A stretch of DNA of 62,357 nucleotides, taken from assembly GCA_041907025.1 (NCBI GenBank), contig JAYRIB010000062.1, positions 1-62,357 of the forward strand. The letters run 5' to 3'. Under the pieces are notes generated by a model that did no database searches, was not told the DNA's origin, and saw only the letters and a list, made by a program, of their open reading frames with translations. Each line of letters begins with the position of its first letter. The stretch's first letter is position 1. This DNA is from CAYPSN01 sp041907025. GTDB lineage: Bacteria; Patescibacteriota; Saccharimonadia; CAILAD01; JADZBC01. The translations under genes and the position numbers were made by a program. Positions 48,769 to 58,529 of the stretch are shown here, piece by piece.

Positions 48769-50163
48769 CTACGTGTTAAAGATCTTTTGTTTTAAGGTTT
48801 GTATTTCATGGCTAATAGGCTCACTTGAACCCACTAGCTTGTTTATTTTACGCACCCCGTGCATAACGGTGGTGTGATCTCGGCCACCCAGTGAGTGGGC
48901 GATCTGTGGGAAGCTCATACCAAGTTCACGCCGCATAATGTACATCGCCATTTGCCGTGGCACCACAATCTCTTTGTCTCGCTTCACCCCTGTTATGTCG
49001 GTAACCTTAATATCGTAAAAAGCTGCTGTGCGCTCGATGATCTGCTTGGGGGATAAGCTTTTGCTCGGTGGGGCTAATGAGCCCCCGAGCACAGTTTGGG
49101 CAACACTTAAGTCGAGCGATGCCCCGTGAGCCTGGCAGTAAGCAATGACACGCGTTAGACCACCTTCTAGTTCACGAATGTTACTTTGAATGGTTTCCGC
49201 TATGTAGGCTGCGACCTCGCTAGAGATCTCAAACTCCTTTTCGATCGCCTTGCTCTGAATGATCGCCACACGCGTTTCGTAGTCGGGTGGTTGAATGTCG
49301 GCGACCATTCCCCACTCAAAGCGACTCCTGAGCCTGTCTTCGAGCGTAGCAATAGCCTTAGGCGGCCGGTCACTACAGAGGACGATCTGCTTATTGGCCT
49401 GGTGGAGGGCATTAAAGGTGTGGAAGAACTCCTCCTGGGTCTTTTCTTTACCAGCTATAAACTGCAAGTCATCAACAAGTAGCACGTCTACACTTCTATA
49501 ACGATCACTAAAGTTCTCACCCTTACGAATAGCGTTTGTGAATTGGTTTAGAAAGTCCTCCGTCGTAATGTAGGTAATCTTGGCTTTGGGATTACTGGCT
49601 TCAATCGCGCTACTGATTGCCCACATCAGGTGGGTCTTACCAACTCCTGGCGGACCGTAGAGGAACAGGGGATTGTAGGCTACACCGGGCTTTTCACTGA
49701 CGAGCTTTGCGGCCGAGAAGGCTAGACGGTTACTTGAACCCACTACGAAATTCTCGAAGCCATAGCGTTGGCCTATACCAGAGCCTTGTAAGCTCAGCTG
49801 CGGCGCTTCAGGCTGCTTCTGTTGGACTGCTGGCTGTTTGGTTGGCGCCTTGGTCTCTGCCGGAGCTTTAGTAGGAGCTTCGATCGGTTGCTCTTCTAAG
49901 CTCGAGCCGATAATGTACTCGACCTTCTCAACGTCTGGAGCGAGCTTTTGCAGGGCTTCAATGATTTGTGAGTTATACACAGTAGCTAGTCGGTCACGCG
50001 CAAATATATGCGGTACTGAGACCGTTGCTAAGCTACCTTCAATACTCAAAAGTTGAGTATTTTTCACCCAGGTTTTAAAGTTAGCTTTACTCATACCGAC
50101 CTCGAGTTCACCGAGAACAGCCTGCCAAATTTTCTGACGTGTTAGTTGCATCATCACCCTCAC
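48769..50163 (-). CDS. dnaA: Chromosomal replication initiator DnaA
   Basis: A 464-residue AAA+ initiator. Domain I (about 1-85, IWQAVLGELEVGMSKANFKTW), a Pro/Gln/Lys-rich linker, Walker A GPPGVGKTHLMW (about 169-180), Walker B VDVLLVDDLQFI, and the C-terminal DNA-binding helix-turn-helix with GGRDHTTVMHGVRKI are all present. It opens oriC and starts replication. Boxes upstream suggest autoregulation. Confidence 0.98.
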   Translation of the reverse strand: MRVMMQLTRQKIWQAVLGELEVGMSKANFKTWVKNTQLLSIEGSLATVSVPHIFARDRLATVYNSQIIEALQKLAPDVEKVEYIIGSSLEEQPIEAPTKAPAETKAPTKQPAVQQKQPEAPQLSLQGSGIGQRYGFENFVVGSSNRLAFSAAKLVSEKPGVAYNPLFLYGPPGVGKTHLMWAISSAIEASNPKAKITYITTEDFLNQFTNAIRKGENFSDRYRSVDVLLVDDLQFIAGKEKTQEEFFHTFNALHQANKQIVLCSDRPPKAIATLEDRLRSRFEWGMVADIQPPDYETRVAIIQSKAIEKEFEISSEVAAYIAETIQSNIRELEGGLTRVIAYCQAHGASLDLSVAQTVLGGSLAPPSKSLSPKQIIERTAAFYDIKVTDITGVKRDKEIVVPRQMAMYIMRRELGMSFPQIAHSLGGRDHTTVMHGVRKINKLVGSSEPISHEIQTLKQKIFNT

Positions 50164-50310
50164 TCACTTGTTTCTATCATACCCGCTAGCAGAGTTTTCC
50201 ACAACTAGAAGAAATACCAAAAGTTATCCACTATATCTGACAAAAGGGTGGATAAGTCGCCTTAACAGCGATTGACTTTTAGCCGTAAAACGCGTAGAAT
50301 TGACAAGATT
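50164..50310. promoter_or_regulatory. dnaA-rpmH divergent region with DnaA boxes
   Basis: Contains TTTTCCACA, TTATCCACT and GTGGATAA, all DnaA-box-like. Also contains TTGACT-N17-TAGAAT pointing at rpmH, with the -10 ten bases before its ATG. Confidence 0.65.
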
Positions 50311-50445
50311 ATGAAACGAACACACCAACCAAAGAAACGAAGACGACAACGCGTACACGGCTATATGTCACGTATGGCTACACGCGTTGGCCGGGCGGTT
50401 CTCAAGCGCCGACGCCTCAAGGGCCGTAAACGGGTAGCTATCTAA
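50311..50445 (+). CDS. rpmH: 50S ribosomal protein L34
   Basis: A 44-residue very basic protein, MKRTHQPKKRRRQRVHGYMS at the start and KGRKRVAI at the end, matching L34. It lies directly before rnpA in the conserved origin cluster. Too short for many ORF finders but unmistakable. Confidence 0.98.
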   Translation: MKRTHQPKKRRRQRVHGYMSRMATRVGRAVLKRRRLKGRKRVAI

Positions 50446-50448
50446 GCT

Positions 50449-50796
50449 ATGATCGCCCGGGCCTATCGCTTGCGAGCGGCCGCCGACTTCAATAAGACCT
50501 ATAAACACGGCCGTAGTACAAATGCGGACGTGCTTTATGTTAAGACGTACCAAAGCCACCAGGCTCACTCGCGGGTAGCCGTAGTGGCCTCCAAGAAGGT
50601 TTCAAAACGCGCCGTCGTGCGTAATCGCTGCAAACGGCGGGTGGTAGAAATTATTCGTAAAGATTGGCAACACATTAAGCCAGGGTATAACTTCATCGTT
50701 ACAATCAAGCAAGACATTGCAGGTTTGCCGAGCGGGGAGTTAGAGGCGAGATTGCTCGATTGCCTTAAACGCGCTCAACTCTGGCAGGAGGGTTAA
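50449..50796 (+). CDS. rnpA: Ribonuclease P protein component
   Basis: A 115-residue basic protein that binds RNase P RNA for tRNA 5' processing. The RNR-type motif appears as KRAVVRNRCKRRVVEIIR (about residues 45-62) and the start (YRLRAAADFNKTYKHGRS) is typical. Three bases after rpmH. Confidence 0.95.
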   Translation: MIARAYRLRAAADFNKTYKHGRSTNADVLYVKTYQSHQAHSRVAVVASKKVSKRAVVRNRCKRRVVEIIRKDWQHIKPGYNFIVTIKQDIAGLPSGELEARLLDCLKRAQLWQEG

Positions 50797-50805
50797 GTAA
50801 GAGTA

Positions 50806-51084
50806 ATGATTAAGCGTACCGCGCTCAAGACCATCCGCCTCTACCAGAGAACGCTCTCACCCGATCACGGTTGGTTTAAGCACCGCCATCCATATGGCTA
50901 TTGCCGGTTTTACCCGAGCTGTAGCGAGTATAGCTATCGGGCCATCGATGAGCGTGGACTGGTGGTCGGGACTGGCTTAAGTCTCGTAAGAATAGTAAAA
51001 TGTAACCCATTGAGTACACCACGGGTCGACGAAAGTTATAAGAAGAAGACCAAGAACTCAACCAGAAAGGCAACCAACCACTAG
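50806..51084 (+). CDS. yidD: Membrane protein insertion efficiency factor YidD
   Basis: A 92-residue protein with the YidD signature YRFYPSCSEYSY-like (YCRFYPSCSEYSYRAI, about residues 32-47) containing the conserved Cys pair, followed by GLSLVRIVKCNPLS. Basic C-terminal tail. It helps YidC and lies right upstream of it. Confidence 0.93.
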   Translation: MIKRTALKTIRLYQRTLSPDHGWFKHRHPYGYCRFYPSCSEYSYRAIDERGLVVGTGLSLVRIVKCNPLSTPRVDESYKKKTKNSTRKATNH

Positions 51085-51086
51085 AT

Positions 51087-51899
51087 ATGTTTAATACCCT
51101 GATTGTACACCCCCTGCTTAACCTCCTGATGGCTATCTATGGCCTCATTCCTGGTCATGACTTTGGCCTGAGCGTAATAATCCTTACATTACTACTGCGC
51201 TTTGCTATGTGGCCACTGACTGGCAAACAGCTAAAGTCACAAAAGAAGATGCAAGCGCTGCAGCCAGAAATCGCGAAACTCAAAGTTAAAGCGGCAGGGG
51301 ATAAGCAAAAGGAACAGCAGCTGCTCATGGAACTCTACAAGGAGAAGGAGATTAATCCTTTCTCTTCTTGCTTGCCACTGTTACTCCAATTCCCATTTCT
51401 AATTGCCCTCTTTTTTGTACTTAAAAAGGCGTCTTTGCCTTTCGATCAGATAAGCGGCCTTCTCTACCAGCCAGTCAAGAATATTCCATACATTAGCCAG
51501 CTTATTAGTGGTGCGATTGTTTATGACCCAATGCTCCTTAAAATAATTCCTATGGATACAGCCAGCAAGGTCCTGGCGGTTATAGCCGGTATTACGCAGT
51601 ACGTTCAAGTTAAGATGATCGCTCCTAAGAACGTTGACCCAACCGACCAGCAGGCTAAGATGACCTCGACCATGAACTACCTCTTCCCTGTCATGACCAC
51701 CTTCATTGCCTGGTCACTGCCAGCAGCTCTACCGCTCTACTGGATTACTGGTAATGGCGTGGCAATCTTCCAGCAATGGCTGATTATGCGCGAAGAAGTC
51801 GAGAAGATGGAAGAAGCGGTGATAGTCGAAGAAACTCCAGACAAGAAGACGCTGCCAAAACCTCGCAAGAAGACAAGCAAAAAGAAAAGGAAGAAGTAA
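51087..51899 (+). CDS. yidC: Membrane protein insertase YidC
   Basis: A 270-residue YidC/Oxa1/Alb3 insertase of the short Gram-positive type without a large periplasmic domain. Helices at about 5-25, 30-50, 100-120, 155-170 and 205-235; the cytoplasmic hairpin LKSQKKMQALQPEIAKLKVK and the conserved NPFSSCLPLLLQFPFLIALF are present. A basic tail (KPRKKTSKKKRKK) probably contacts the ribosome. Confidence 0.95.
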   Translation: MFNTLIVHPLLNLLMAIYGLIPGHDFGLSVIILTLLLRFAMWPLTGKQLKSQKKMQALQPEIAKLKVKAAGDKQKEQQLLMELYKEKEINPFSSCLPLLLQFPFLIALFFVLKKASLPFDQISGLLYQPVKNIPYISQLISGAIVYDPMLLKIIPMDTASKVLAVIAGITQYVQVKMIAPKNVDPTDQQAKMTSTMNYLFPVMTTFIAWSLPAALPLYWITGNGVAIFQQWLIMREEVEKMEEAVIVEETPDKKTLPKPRKKTSKKKRKK

Positions 51900-52343
51900 A
51901 TGAACACAGCTGGTGCACAAGCTCGATTGGAGGAGCTCTTGAGAAAGCTTGGCTTTGACGCCAGTGTCTCGGCTGAAGAAGTCGACGGCAAACTTGTGCT
52001 CAGTGTCGACTCAGCGCACCACGCATTATTGATAGGCAAGCGGGGTGAGACGCTACGTTCACTCCAACAAATCTTCAATGCCATGCAGCGTCAGGCTGGC
52101 GAAGACTTTGTTACTATCGACATTGCTGGCTACCGCAAAGAACGCGAAGCTAAGTTAGAAGCAATTGCCCACGAAGCCGCCGACCGAGCGCGGCTGACAA
52201 AAGCCAAGGTTCACCTTAAGCCCATGAACGCCTACGAACGGCGCCAAGTCCATATGGTCTTAGCAGACATGCCAGACATCGTAACAACCAGCGAGGGAGA
52301 AGAGCCACACCGAGTTATTATGGTACAGTTGCGCGAGGCATAA
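51900..52343 (+). CDS. khpB: RNA-binding protein KhpB/Jag (KH-R3H)
   Basis: A 147-residue protein with a type II KH domain (GKRGETLRSLQQIFNAM, about residues 47-63) and an R3H domain (KPMNAYERRQVHMVLAD, about 108-124). The N-terminal Jag domain of Firmicutes proteins is absent. It directly follows yidC (adjacent stop and start) as in many bacteria. Likely binds sRNAs or mRNAs. Confidence 0.9.
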   Translation: MNTAGAQARLEELLRKLGFDASVSAEEVDGKLVLSVDSAHHALLIGKRGETLRSLQQIFNAMQRQAGEDFVTIDIAGYRKEREAKLEAIAHEAADRARLTKAKVHLKPMNAYERRQVHMVLADMPDIVTTSEGEEPHRVIMVQLREA

Positions 52344-52351
52344 GGAATAAT

Positions 52352-53734
52352 ATGTCTGACGTACGTCGTCCTCAGACTGAGACTATTGTAGCTCTCTCCA
52401 CACCACACGGCCGGGGAGCGATCGCTATTATTCGCTTGAGTGGCCCACAGGCGCTACCAATCGTACAATCGTTCTGGCGGGGCAGTAAGCCGCTCGAACA
52501 TCTTGAGCCACGAAAGCTCTATGGCGGCTGGGTGGTTATTGGCGGTGCTCGGCTTGATAGTTGCCTAGTTGCAACCAGTCAGGCCCCACGTTCATATACG
52601 GGGGAGGATATGGTGGAGCTGCAGGCCCACGGTTCACCCGCTGTCATCCAGGCCACGTTAGCTGCCGCTCTCAAGGCTGGCGCCCGGTTAGCAGAGCCAG
52701 GTGAGTTCACACGGCGAGCCCTGCTAAACGGTAAGCTCGACGTCACCCAGGCCGAAGCGGTGGCCGATCTTGTTGAAGCTGAGAGCACAAAACTTGTGCG
52801 TTTAGCGGCCGACCAATTGGCTGGGGGATTGTCGCACACAATTATTACTCTGGTTGAAAAAATTGTATCCATTGCGGCGCAGGAGGCTGCCTACCTCGAC
52901 TTTAGTGAGGAGGACATCGCTAGTGAGAATAGTGAAGCCTTGCGCGAACGCATAACGGAGTGCACACATGAACTTCAGAAGATGCTCGATTACTCGGTTA
53001 ACATTCCATTACTTCGTGATGGAGTAAGGATTGCCCTGATTGGTCTGCCGAACGCTGGCAAATCAACACTCCTTAATACCTTGGTTGGGTTTGAACGTTC
53101 CATTGTCACCGACGTGGCCGGCACTACTCGAGACACAATCGACGAGCGTATTATGCTTGGTGACGTGCCAGCCCGGATCACGGATACCGCTGGACTAAAC
53201 TTGCGACCCGACGCCGTTGAGGCGATTGGGATTGAGCGCACCCACCGTACGGTGGGGCAGACGGACATCGCGATGGTGCTTGTGGCGCCTGGCCAGCTGA
53301 CCGCGACAGAAGAATACTTAAAGACTCAAAAGCTGGTGAAACTTCTGAGGCCTGAGAACACGATATGTATTTTCACCAAGATAGATCTTGGAGAACCTGA
53401 CCATCAGAGGGTGGACTGGGCTCACCAGATCTGTAGCATCTCAGCCACCACTGGCGTGGGCATAGAAGATCTTAAGGCAATCCTGGCTGCCCAAGTGAAT
53501 GTGGCGAATAGCGAAGAAGCCACGGCTCTGACTACGCAGCGTCAGGTTGAACTAGCTCGCGCATCCAAAAACCGCCTTAATCAGGCGCTTAAGCTATTGG
53601 ACGACAACGCACCTAGAGATGTTGTGTTAGTTGAGCTCGAGGCTGCCGCTAAGGAACTCACCCGTATTACTGGGGTGGACACCAACGACGCTATGCTCGA
53701 TGACATGTTCAGCCGCTTTTGCATTGGTAAGTAG
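52352..53734 (+). CDS. mnmE: tRNA-modification GTPase MnmE
   Basis: A 460-residue GTPase which, with MnmG, makes 5-carboxymethylaminomethyl uridine at tRNA wobble position 34. Folate-binding N-domain (PHGRGAIAIIRLSGP), helical region, G1 loop IGLPNAGKSTLLN (about residues 230-242), DTAGL and the C-terminal FCIGK are all visible. Normal length. Last gene of the origin cluster on the plus strand. Confidence 0.97.
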   Translation: MSDVRRPQTETIVALSTPHGRGAIAIIRLSGPQALPIVQSFWRGSKPLEHLEPRKLYGGWVVIGGARLDSCLVATSQAPRSYTGEDMVELQAHGSPAVIQATLAAALKAGARLAEPGEFTRRALLNGKLDVTQAEAVADLVEAESTKLVRLAADQLAGGLSHTIITLVEKIVSIAAQEAAYLDFSEEDIASENSEALRERITECTHELQKMLDYSVNIPLLRDGVRIALIGLPNAGKSTLLNTLVGFERSIVTDVAGTTRDTIDERIMLGDVPARITDTAGLNLRPDAVEAIGIERTHRTVGQTDIAMVLVAPGQLTATEEYLKTQKLVKLLRPENTICIFTKIDLGEPDHQRVDWAHQICSISATTGVGIEDLKAILAAQVNVANSEEATALTTQRQVELARASKNRLNQALKLLDDNAPRDVVLVELEAAAKELTRITGVDTNDAMLDDMFSRFCIGK

Positions 53735-53790
53735 TTCGCTATGAAAAACAACCATAAGTAGTTATACTTAAGCTAAATTGTGGAGGCAAG

Positions 53791-55317
53791 GTGAGTATGG
53801 GTAGGGTGAGGCTGTTTAGTGGGTTACAGCGCTGTCTATCTATGCTCGTAACCTTAGGGGCGCTCGTCACGATCCTCGCTCCACAGCCCGCAGCCGCCTT
53901 TAGTGGTAGTGGCGCCGGCACAGCTGGAGACCCGTTTGAGATAAACAGCTGCGCTGAGTTATTGGAAATATCAAACAACCTCGCCGCTTATTATGAGTTA
54001 GTCGATGACGTAGACTGCACCGGCACCAGCTATACGCCAATTGGTACGAGCGGTAGCCCCTTCATCGGTAGCTTAGATGGTAACCTGCAGACCATCTCGC
54101 ACGTTTCGTTATCGAGCGGTAGTAGTCTCGGAGTCTTTGGTTACACCACTGGCGCAACCTTGAAGAATCTCAAGTTGTCTTTTGTCAGTGTGTCTGGCTC
54201 GAACACTACTGGCTCGCTGGTTGGTAGCCCGACTGATGGGATTATAAGCAACGTCCGCGCAGATAGCACTAACTCAGTAATAAGTTCATCAGGAAGTGCC
54301 GGCGGCTTAATCGGTATCGCATATGGCACCCTGCAGTTATCTAAGAGTTACTATAATGGCACCGTTGAGTCAGTTGGGGCCGGCTATATCGGCGGCTTAG
54401 TCTCCCGATTACAAGGCAATGTTGTAATAAGCGATAGCTACAGTACAGCAACCATCATCACAAACAGCAACAGTTACGCTGGCGGCTTGGTCGGAGCGAA
54501 CTTGTCTGGCAGCCCGCAGGTGCTCAGGTCTTATGCGGCGGTTACGTTTAACGGTATGGGGACATATAATGGTGGCCTGATCGGAGGCTTCTTTGGTGGT
54601 TTGGTGCAGGACTCTTTCTCTGCTTCGGATATGAGCTCGGCGGCTGGAACACTCTCAGGAGCTATGTTTGGGGTCGGTGATGGCATAAGTACTAACAACT
54701 ACTTTGATCAAACTTTGGCAAATCGATCTGGCTGTACTGGCAATGGCGCGGCAGCGTGTACCGCGGTAAACGTGGCAAATGCTGATCCAAACTACTTTAA
54801 AAGTAACCATACGAACGCACCACTCGATACCTGGAACTTCGACTACTTCTGGAGCAATGTGGGTACACTGCCCACCTTTTCCATGTTTGGCGCCGCTCAG
54901 GTCGGCAATATTGAATCAACTAGCTCAACTATTACCTTCGTTTGGCAGCTTGTAGGCTTATCCGGCTCGGGAGCTATGAGTGGCCAAGAGCTACGTTATC
55001 GGGTAGTAGGGTCTGATTCCGCTTGGACGTACCTTAGCCTCAACGCTTCAAGTGGTACTACAACGCTTTCTAATCTCGTGGCCAGCAGTAGCTATGAAGT
55101 ACAGATGAGACTAGCTTTTGCTAATGCTGGCACGACCGACTGGCTAGACGGTGCATTCACAGCCTCTACTCAAGTTGCTCCAGCAGTCGCTACCCCTATT
55201 ACGGCCGAGTCCTTGGCCACGACAGGGGACGATGCGAGACTACTTACAATCATTGCGGGGTTGCTCGCACTCAGTTCGGCTTCATTGGGGTTGGTTCTGG
55301 CCCGCCAGAATTCTTAG
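53791..55317 (+). CDS. Secreted GLUG-repeat surface protein with C-terminal anchor
   Basis: A 508-residue protein; GTG at 53791 with GGAGG upstream (ATG at 53797 possible). Signal peptide, then a beta-helix-like part with GLUG-type repeats (GSAGGLIGI, GYIGGLVSRL, YAGGLVGA, YNGGLIGGF, each followed by NSYS-like segments). A fibronectin-III-like domain lies at about 370-455. The C-terminal LATTGDD is followed by a hydrophobic helix (LTIIAGLLALSSASLGLVLA) and a short tail, resembling a sortase sorting signal. Probably an adhesin or wall-attached protein. Confidence 0.75.
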   Translation: MSMGRVRLFSGLQRCLSMLVTLGALVTILAPQPAAAFSGSGAGTAGDPFEINSCAELLEISNNLAAYYELVDDVDCTGTSYTPIGTSGSPFIGSLDGNLQTISHVSLSSGSSLGVFGYTTGATLKNLKLSFVSVSGSNTTGSLVGSPTDGIISNVRADSTNSVISSSGSAGGLIGIAYGTLQLSKSYYNGTVESVGAGYIGGLVSRLQGNVVISDSYSTATIITNSNSYAGGLVGANLSGSPQVLRSYAAVTFNGMGTYNGGLIGGFFGGLVQDSFSASDMSSAAGTLSGAMFGVGDGISTNNYFDQTLANRSGCTGNGAAACTAVNVANADPNYFKSNHTNAPLDTWNFDYFWSNVGTLPTFSMFGAAQVGNIESTSSTITFVWQLVGLSGSGAMSGQELRYRVVGSDSAWTYLSLNASSGTTTLSNLVASSSYEVQMRLAFANAGTTDWLDGAFTASTQVAPAVATPITAESLATTGDDARLLTIIAGLLALSSASLGLVLARQNS

Positions 55318-55383
55318 ATTGCTTCTTCCTGGAATAAGTCTCCTTGCTCGTCTCGCAAGTAGTTGTGACGATCAATTGTTAGA

Positions 55384-56514
55384 TTAATTTGGCATAATCC
55401 TTCTAAACCAGCCGCGATTAATCACAAACCATAGAATGTATACCAGTGCTCCGGACATGATCGTGTTGGCTACGAAGTTGGTCTTCGCAATAAAGATTGA
55501 TGCTAAGAATATAAGGTAGGCTTGCACGATGTAGGTCCGTAAGGATTGTTGACCAAAAAGTAACAGAAGCTTACCAAAGTACTTTGTTATTTTCTTTTCG
55601 TATCTAGTGAAGAGTACGAAAGCACCAGCTCCAATGAGAACAAACAGAACTATCCGCAAGACACCAGTGCGCTGGTTCATAAGCAGCGGCTGGAGTGTAG
55701 TTTGATCGAAACCCCCGACCTTTTCTCCGCTGCTCTTGAGTACTTCTTGGGTAAACAAAGGTAGTTTATCGACAAGCTTCACTATTACTTTAGAGTAGTA
55801 CATGAAGAAGTAGTTAAGCAGGAGGAGTGACGCACTAAGAACTAACAAGGCTGTTCCAGCTCGCTGCCGAAACTCGTGAGGCAACAACAGCACACGGGCT
55901 TTAATTTCTCCATAGTAGTAGCCAAAGACTAATTCAAACACAAAGTAGCTACCCCAATAGAAGTGATAGCTATACATTCCCCAGTCAACAATTCTTGGTT
56001 CAAACCAGCTTATTGCTCCAATCGCTAAAACAAACCACCACAGGTTGTATCGTAAAGCATAAAGCAGGGGGATGGCGGCAAGCAGAAACAGCACGTAATA
56101 GGGCAGAAAGTCAGCAAAGCCGTACGTGTATTGCAACAAGCTGGTTCTAATTGTGGTTGCTAGATCAAGACTCGTTGCAAATCCAGGCTTAACGAGCGCT
56201 TGTAGGTTGTCCGGCAGTGCAACCGCTGCGACGGTAAGACTGAGGGTGACTACTATAGTCGTAATATATAAGATGAATGCGCGGCGGATGAGCTTCTTTC
56301 TGGTTGTACTGCCGCTGTCTCTCTTTCGAACTAATCCAACCATCATGCCGGATAGAAAAAAGAATCCTTCGGCAGCGCTAACCCAAAACAGATTGCGCCC
56401 GGTTATAAATTGAAACAGCGATGGCGACAACGCAAGGTGATTTATGAAGATAACAAAAATGAGATACCCGCGCAGCAGGTCAAAACTTACTATTCTCTTA
56501 AAGGTTGTTGTCAC
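55384..56514 (-). CDS. OpgC-like membrane acyltransferase
   Basis: A 376-residue polytopic protein with about ten membrane helices. The start RIVSFDLLRGYLIFVIFINH and the WVSAAEGFFFLSGMMVGLV segment match OpgC_C/acyltransferase-3 family proteins, which transfer acyl groups (such as succinyl) to surface glycans. It precedes the VanW gene's 3' end on the same strand. A GGAGG lies upstream of the ATG. Confidence 0.8.
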   Translation of the reverse strand: MTTTFKRIVSFDLLRGYLIFVIFINHLALSPSLFQFITGRNLFWVSAAEGFFFLSGMMVGLVRKRDSGSTTRKKLIRRAFILYITTIVVTLSLTVAAVALPDNLQALVKPGFATSLDLATTIRTSLLQYTYGFADFLPYYVLFLLAAIPLLYALRYNLWWFVLAIGAISWFEPRIVDWGMYSYHFYWGSYFVFELVFGYYYGEIKARVLLLPHEFRQRAGTALLVLSASLLLLNYFFMYYSKVIVKLVDKLPLFTQEVLKSSGEKVGGFDQTTLQPLLMNQRTGVLRIVLFVLIGAGAFVLFTRYEKKITKYFGKLLLLFGQQSLRTYIVQAYLIFLASIFIAKTNFVANTIMSGALVYILWFVINRGWFRRIMPN

Positions 56515-56583
56515 CCTCCTCGTCCCCTGTATTGTGATTACTATATAACGCGGGGCGTTAGCTTAGCAACAGGTTGGGGTGGC

Positions 56584-58437
56584 CTATTCTTCGGCAACTG
56601 GATAATCAAGCGCGGATTTGTAGTAGGTGTTAAAGGTATCTGTCTTCGTTACTTGGCCGCCTACCAATACATCCCGGTAGAAGACGGTATGCGATGGTTT
56701 GTTTACGTCTGAATCACCAGTTACAAAGAATGGTCCACGAATCACACCTTCCTTCTTCTTCGTGCCGTAGAATCTAAATTTGAGCGTTGTACCAACCATC
56801 TCGGTTTGAATCAGGATGTGGGCATCGGTGTCATTACGGAACTTAAAGTCGACTGGTGGATAGTAAATGGTCGCATCAACTCCGGGCACACCGTAGGGCG
56901 CGGTGTAGTAACTAATAGCAAAGGCGTGGTTGGTGCGCTCGAGAATTGGCAGGCCAGCCATCAAGGCAGCTCGAAAGGCGGTAGACGATACCTGGCACAA
57001 GCCGCCACCATAGTCTTCTACTTCTCGGTCCGCTAGGATGATCAAACTCTTTTTATAACCTTGTTCTGGTCCTACCGCACCAAGTAACTTACCAAACGAG
57101 AATGCCTCGCCGGGCTTGAGGAGCACTCCGTTGTAGCGGGCAGCGCCGACGCGCACGTTTGTGAGGCGATTAGCAGACGAACCAGGGAAGTAACTGGCAC
57201 CTTCGCTCAAGAGCTCTTTGATGCCGAGGTTATTAATGCTCTCTTCGTTCACAGTTGGCTTCAGTATGGCTACATTCATAGCAACACTGCGCTCAGCCTC
57301 GGTAGATTTGAGTGAAGCCAGGATGGCGTCACGGGTTTTGGCGACTTCTAGTTTACGACCATCTTTACTGGCTACAAATATAGTCGCACGGCCCTCGGTT
57401 ACATTCAGTTGAGCGTCGACCGCGGCAGAATCAACCTCCTTACTAATCGTTGTTAAGAACGAATCAATAGCACCGCTGTCGAAGTCGAGGTTGGTAGTGG
57501 TCTCGAGCGCAGGGTAGGCTTCGGTTACTAAGCTTCTGGCATAGACGGCAGCTTCAGGGCTGCGCGTGGAGTGGAGCCAACTAAGCGTTGTGGTTGGTTC
57601 AACCGCCCAGGTCTTGTCGGCAAAGCTAAGTTGTAAGGGCTTGGCAATGTAGCTCTGCGCTAAATCCTTGTTAGCTTCTAGGGTGGTGTTATCTACTGCC
57701 GGGTCCGTGCGTGCCAACACCACCTGAACTGGCTCATCACTTAGTTGAGACACGCGGTCATAAAAGGCGAGTCCGAGAGCGGCGAGGTCGAGCCGCGTTC
57801 CGGCTTGACCATTAACAAAAGTAACAGCGCCATCTTTGGCCTCGTAACGTACATTCACGCTCGGAGTGGCAACCTCGTTATTTAGCGCAATAGCCTGGTT
57901 GGCTAAGGCTTCAGCGTTAAAACTAAGTTGAGCTTCTTCCCGGCCTCGCATGCCAAGCAGTAATGCCCACTGGGTTCTTACTTGCTCGAGCGTAGAACCC
58001 TCACGACCTTGCCGCATCAAGCCTTCAACAAGCTTTGGGTTATCATAGCGTAAACCGATGTCAGCGGGCTTAAGGGTTACTGTCTTTGACTCGGTTTGTA
58101 TCAAGATAGGTTGCTTCGCGTATGCTTCAGACTCTTTAGCTAGTAACTCCGTGGCCGCTTGCGTACTTAGGCCACCCAGGTAGGTGCCGTGACCCCACAC
58201 GCCAGGGTAGAGGCGGTTAGCGTATGCAACGCGCAAGCTCACCGTCGTTAAGCCGAAAAGTAGAACAAAGCCAATGCTTATGTAGATGAGTTTATGTGTG
58301 AAGCTCACATTCTTGCGTGTTGGTAGTACGAAGGTGTCCTCTGTGTCTGTGCTGGTTTTGGTCGACGGTTTAGCAACCGGTTTCTTTACGGCTTTTGGAG
58401 TCGGTGACTTAGGGTTGGATGATTGCTTGGTTGCCAT
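56584..58437 (-). CDS. VanW-family protein with peptidoglycan-binding-like domains
   Basis: A 617-residue protein from ATG 58437. A Pro/Lys/Thr-rich cytoplasmic N-terminus and a single span (LIYISIGFVLLFGLTTVSL) are followed by two YkuD-precursor-type domains (EAQLSFNAEALANQAIALNN and similar). The C-terminal VanW region is VGAARYNGVLLKPGEAFSF, then YGGGLCQVSSTAFRAAL. VanW function is not settled; it is linked to glycopeptide resistance and wall biology. TATAAT ends eight bases before the ATG. Confidence 0.88.
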   Translation of the reverse strand: MATKQSSNPKSPTPKAVKKPVAKPSTKTSTDTEDTFVLPTRKNVSFTHKLIYISIGFVLLFGLTTVSLRVAYANRLYPGVWGHGTYLGGLSTQAATELLAKESEAYAKQPILIQTESKTVTLKPADIGLRYDNPKLVEGLMRQGREGSTLEQVRTQWALLLGMRGREEAQLSFNAEALANQAIALNNEVATPSVNVRYEAKDGAVTFVNGQAGTRLDLAALGLAFYDRVSQLSDEPVQVVLARTDPAVDNTTLEANKDLAQSYIAKPLQLSFADKTWAVEPTTTLSWLHSTRSPEAAVYARSLVTEAYPALETTTNLDFDSGAIDSFLTTISKEVDSAAVDAQLNVTEGRATIFVASKDGRKLEVAKTRDAILASLKSTEAERSVAMNVAILKPTVNEESINNLGIKELLSEGASYFPGSSANRLTNVRVGAARYNGVLLKPGEAFSFGKLLGAVGPEQGYKKSLIILADREVEDYGGGLCQVSSTAFRAALMAGLPILERTNHAFAISYYTAPYGVPGVDATIYYPPVDFKFRNDTDAHILIQTEMVGTTLKFRFYGTKKKEGVIRGPFFVTGDSDVNKPSHTVFYRDVLVGGQVTKTDTFNTYYKSALDYPVAEE

Positions 58438-58529
58438 TGCTACCAATTATATACTGTTGTGGACTAATTCGGCAGAGTTTCGTGATGATTCCAGATGACA
58501 GCAGTACTGGCAACTGATAATATAGCGAG

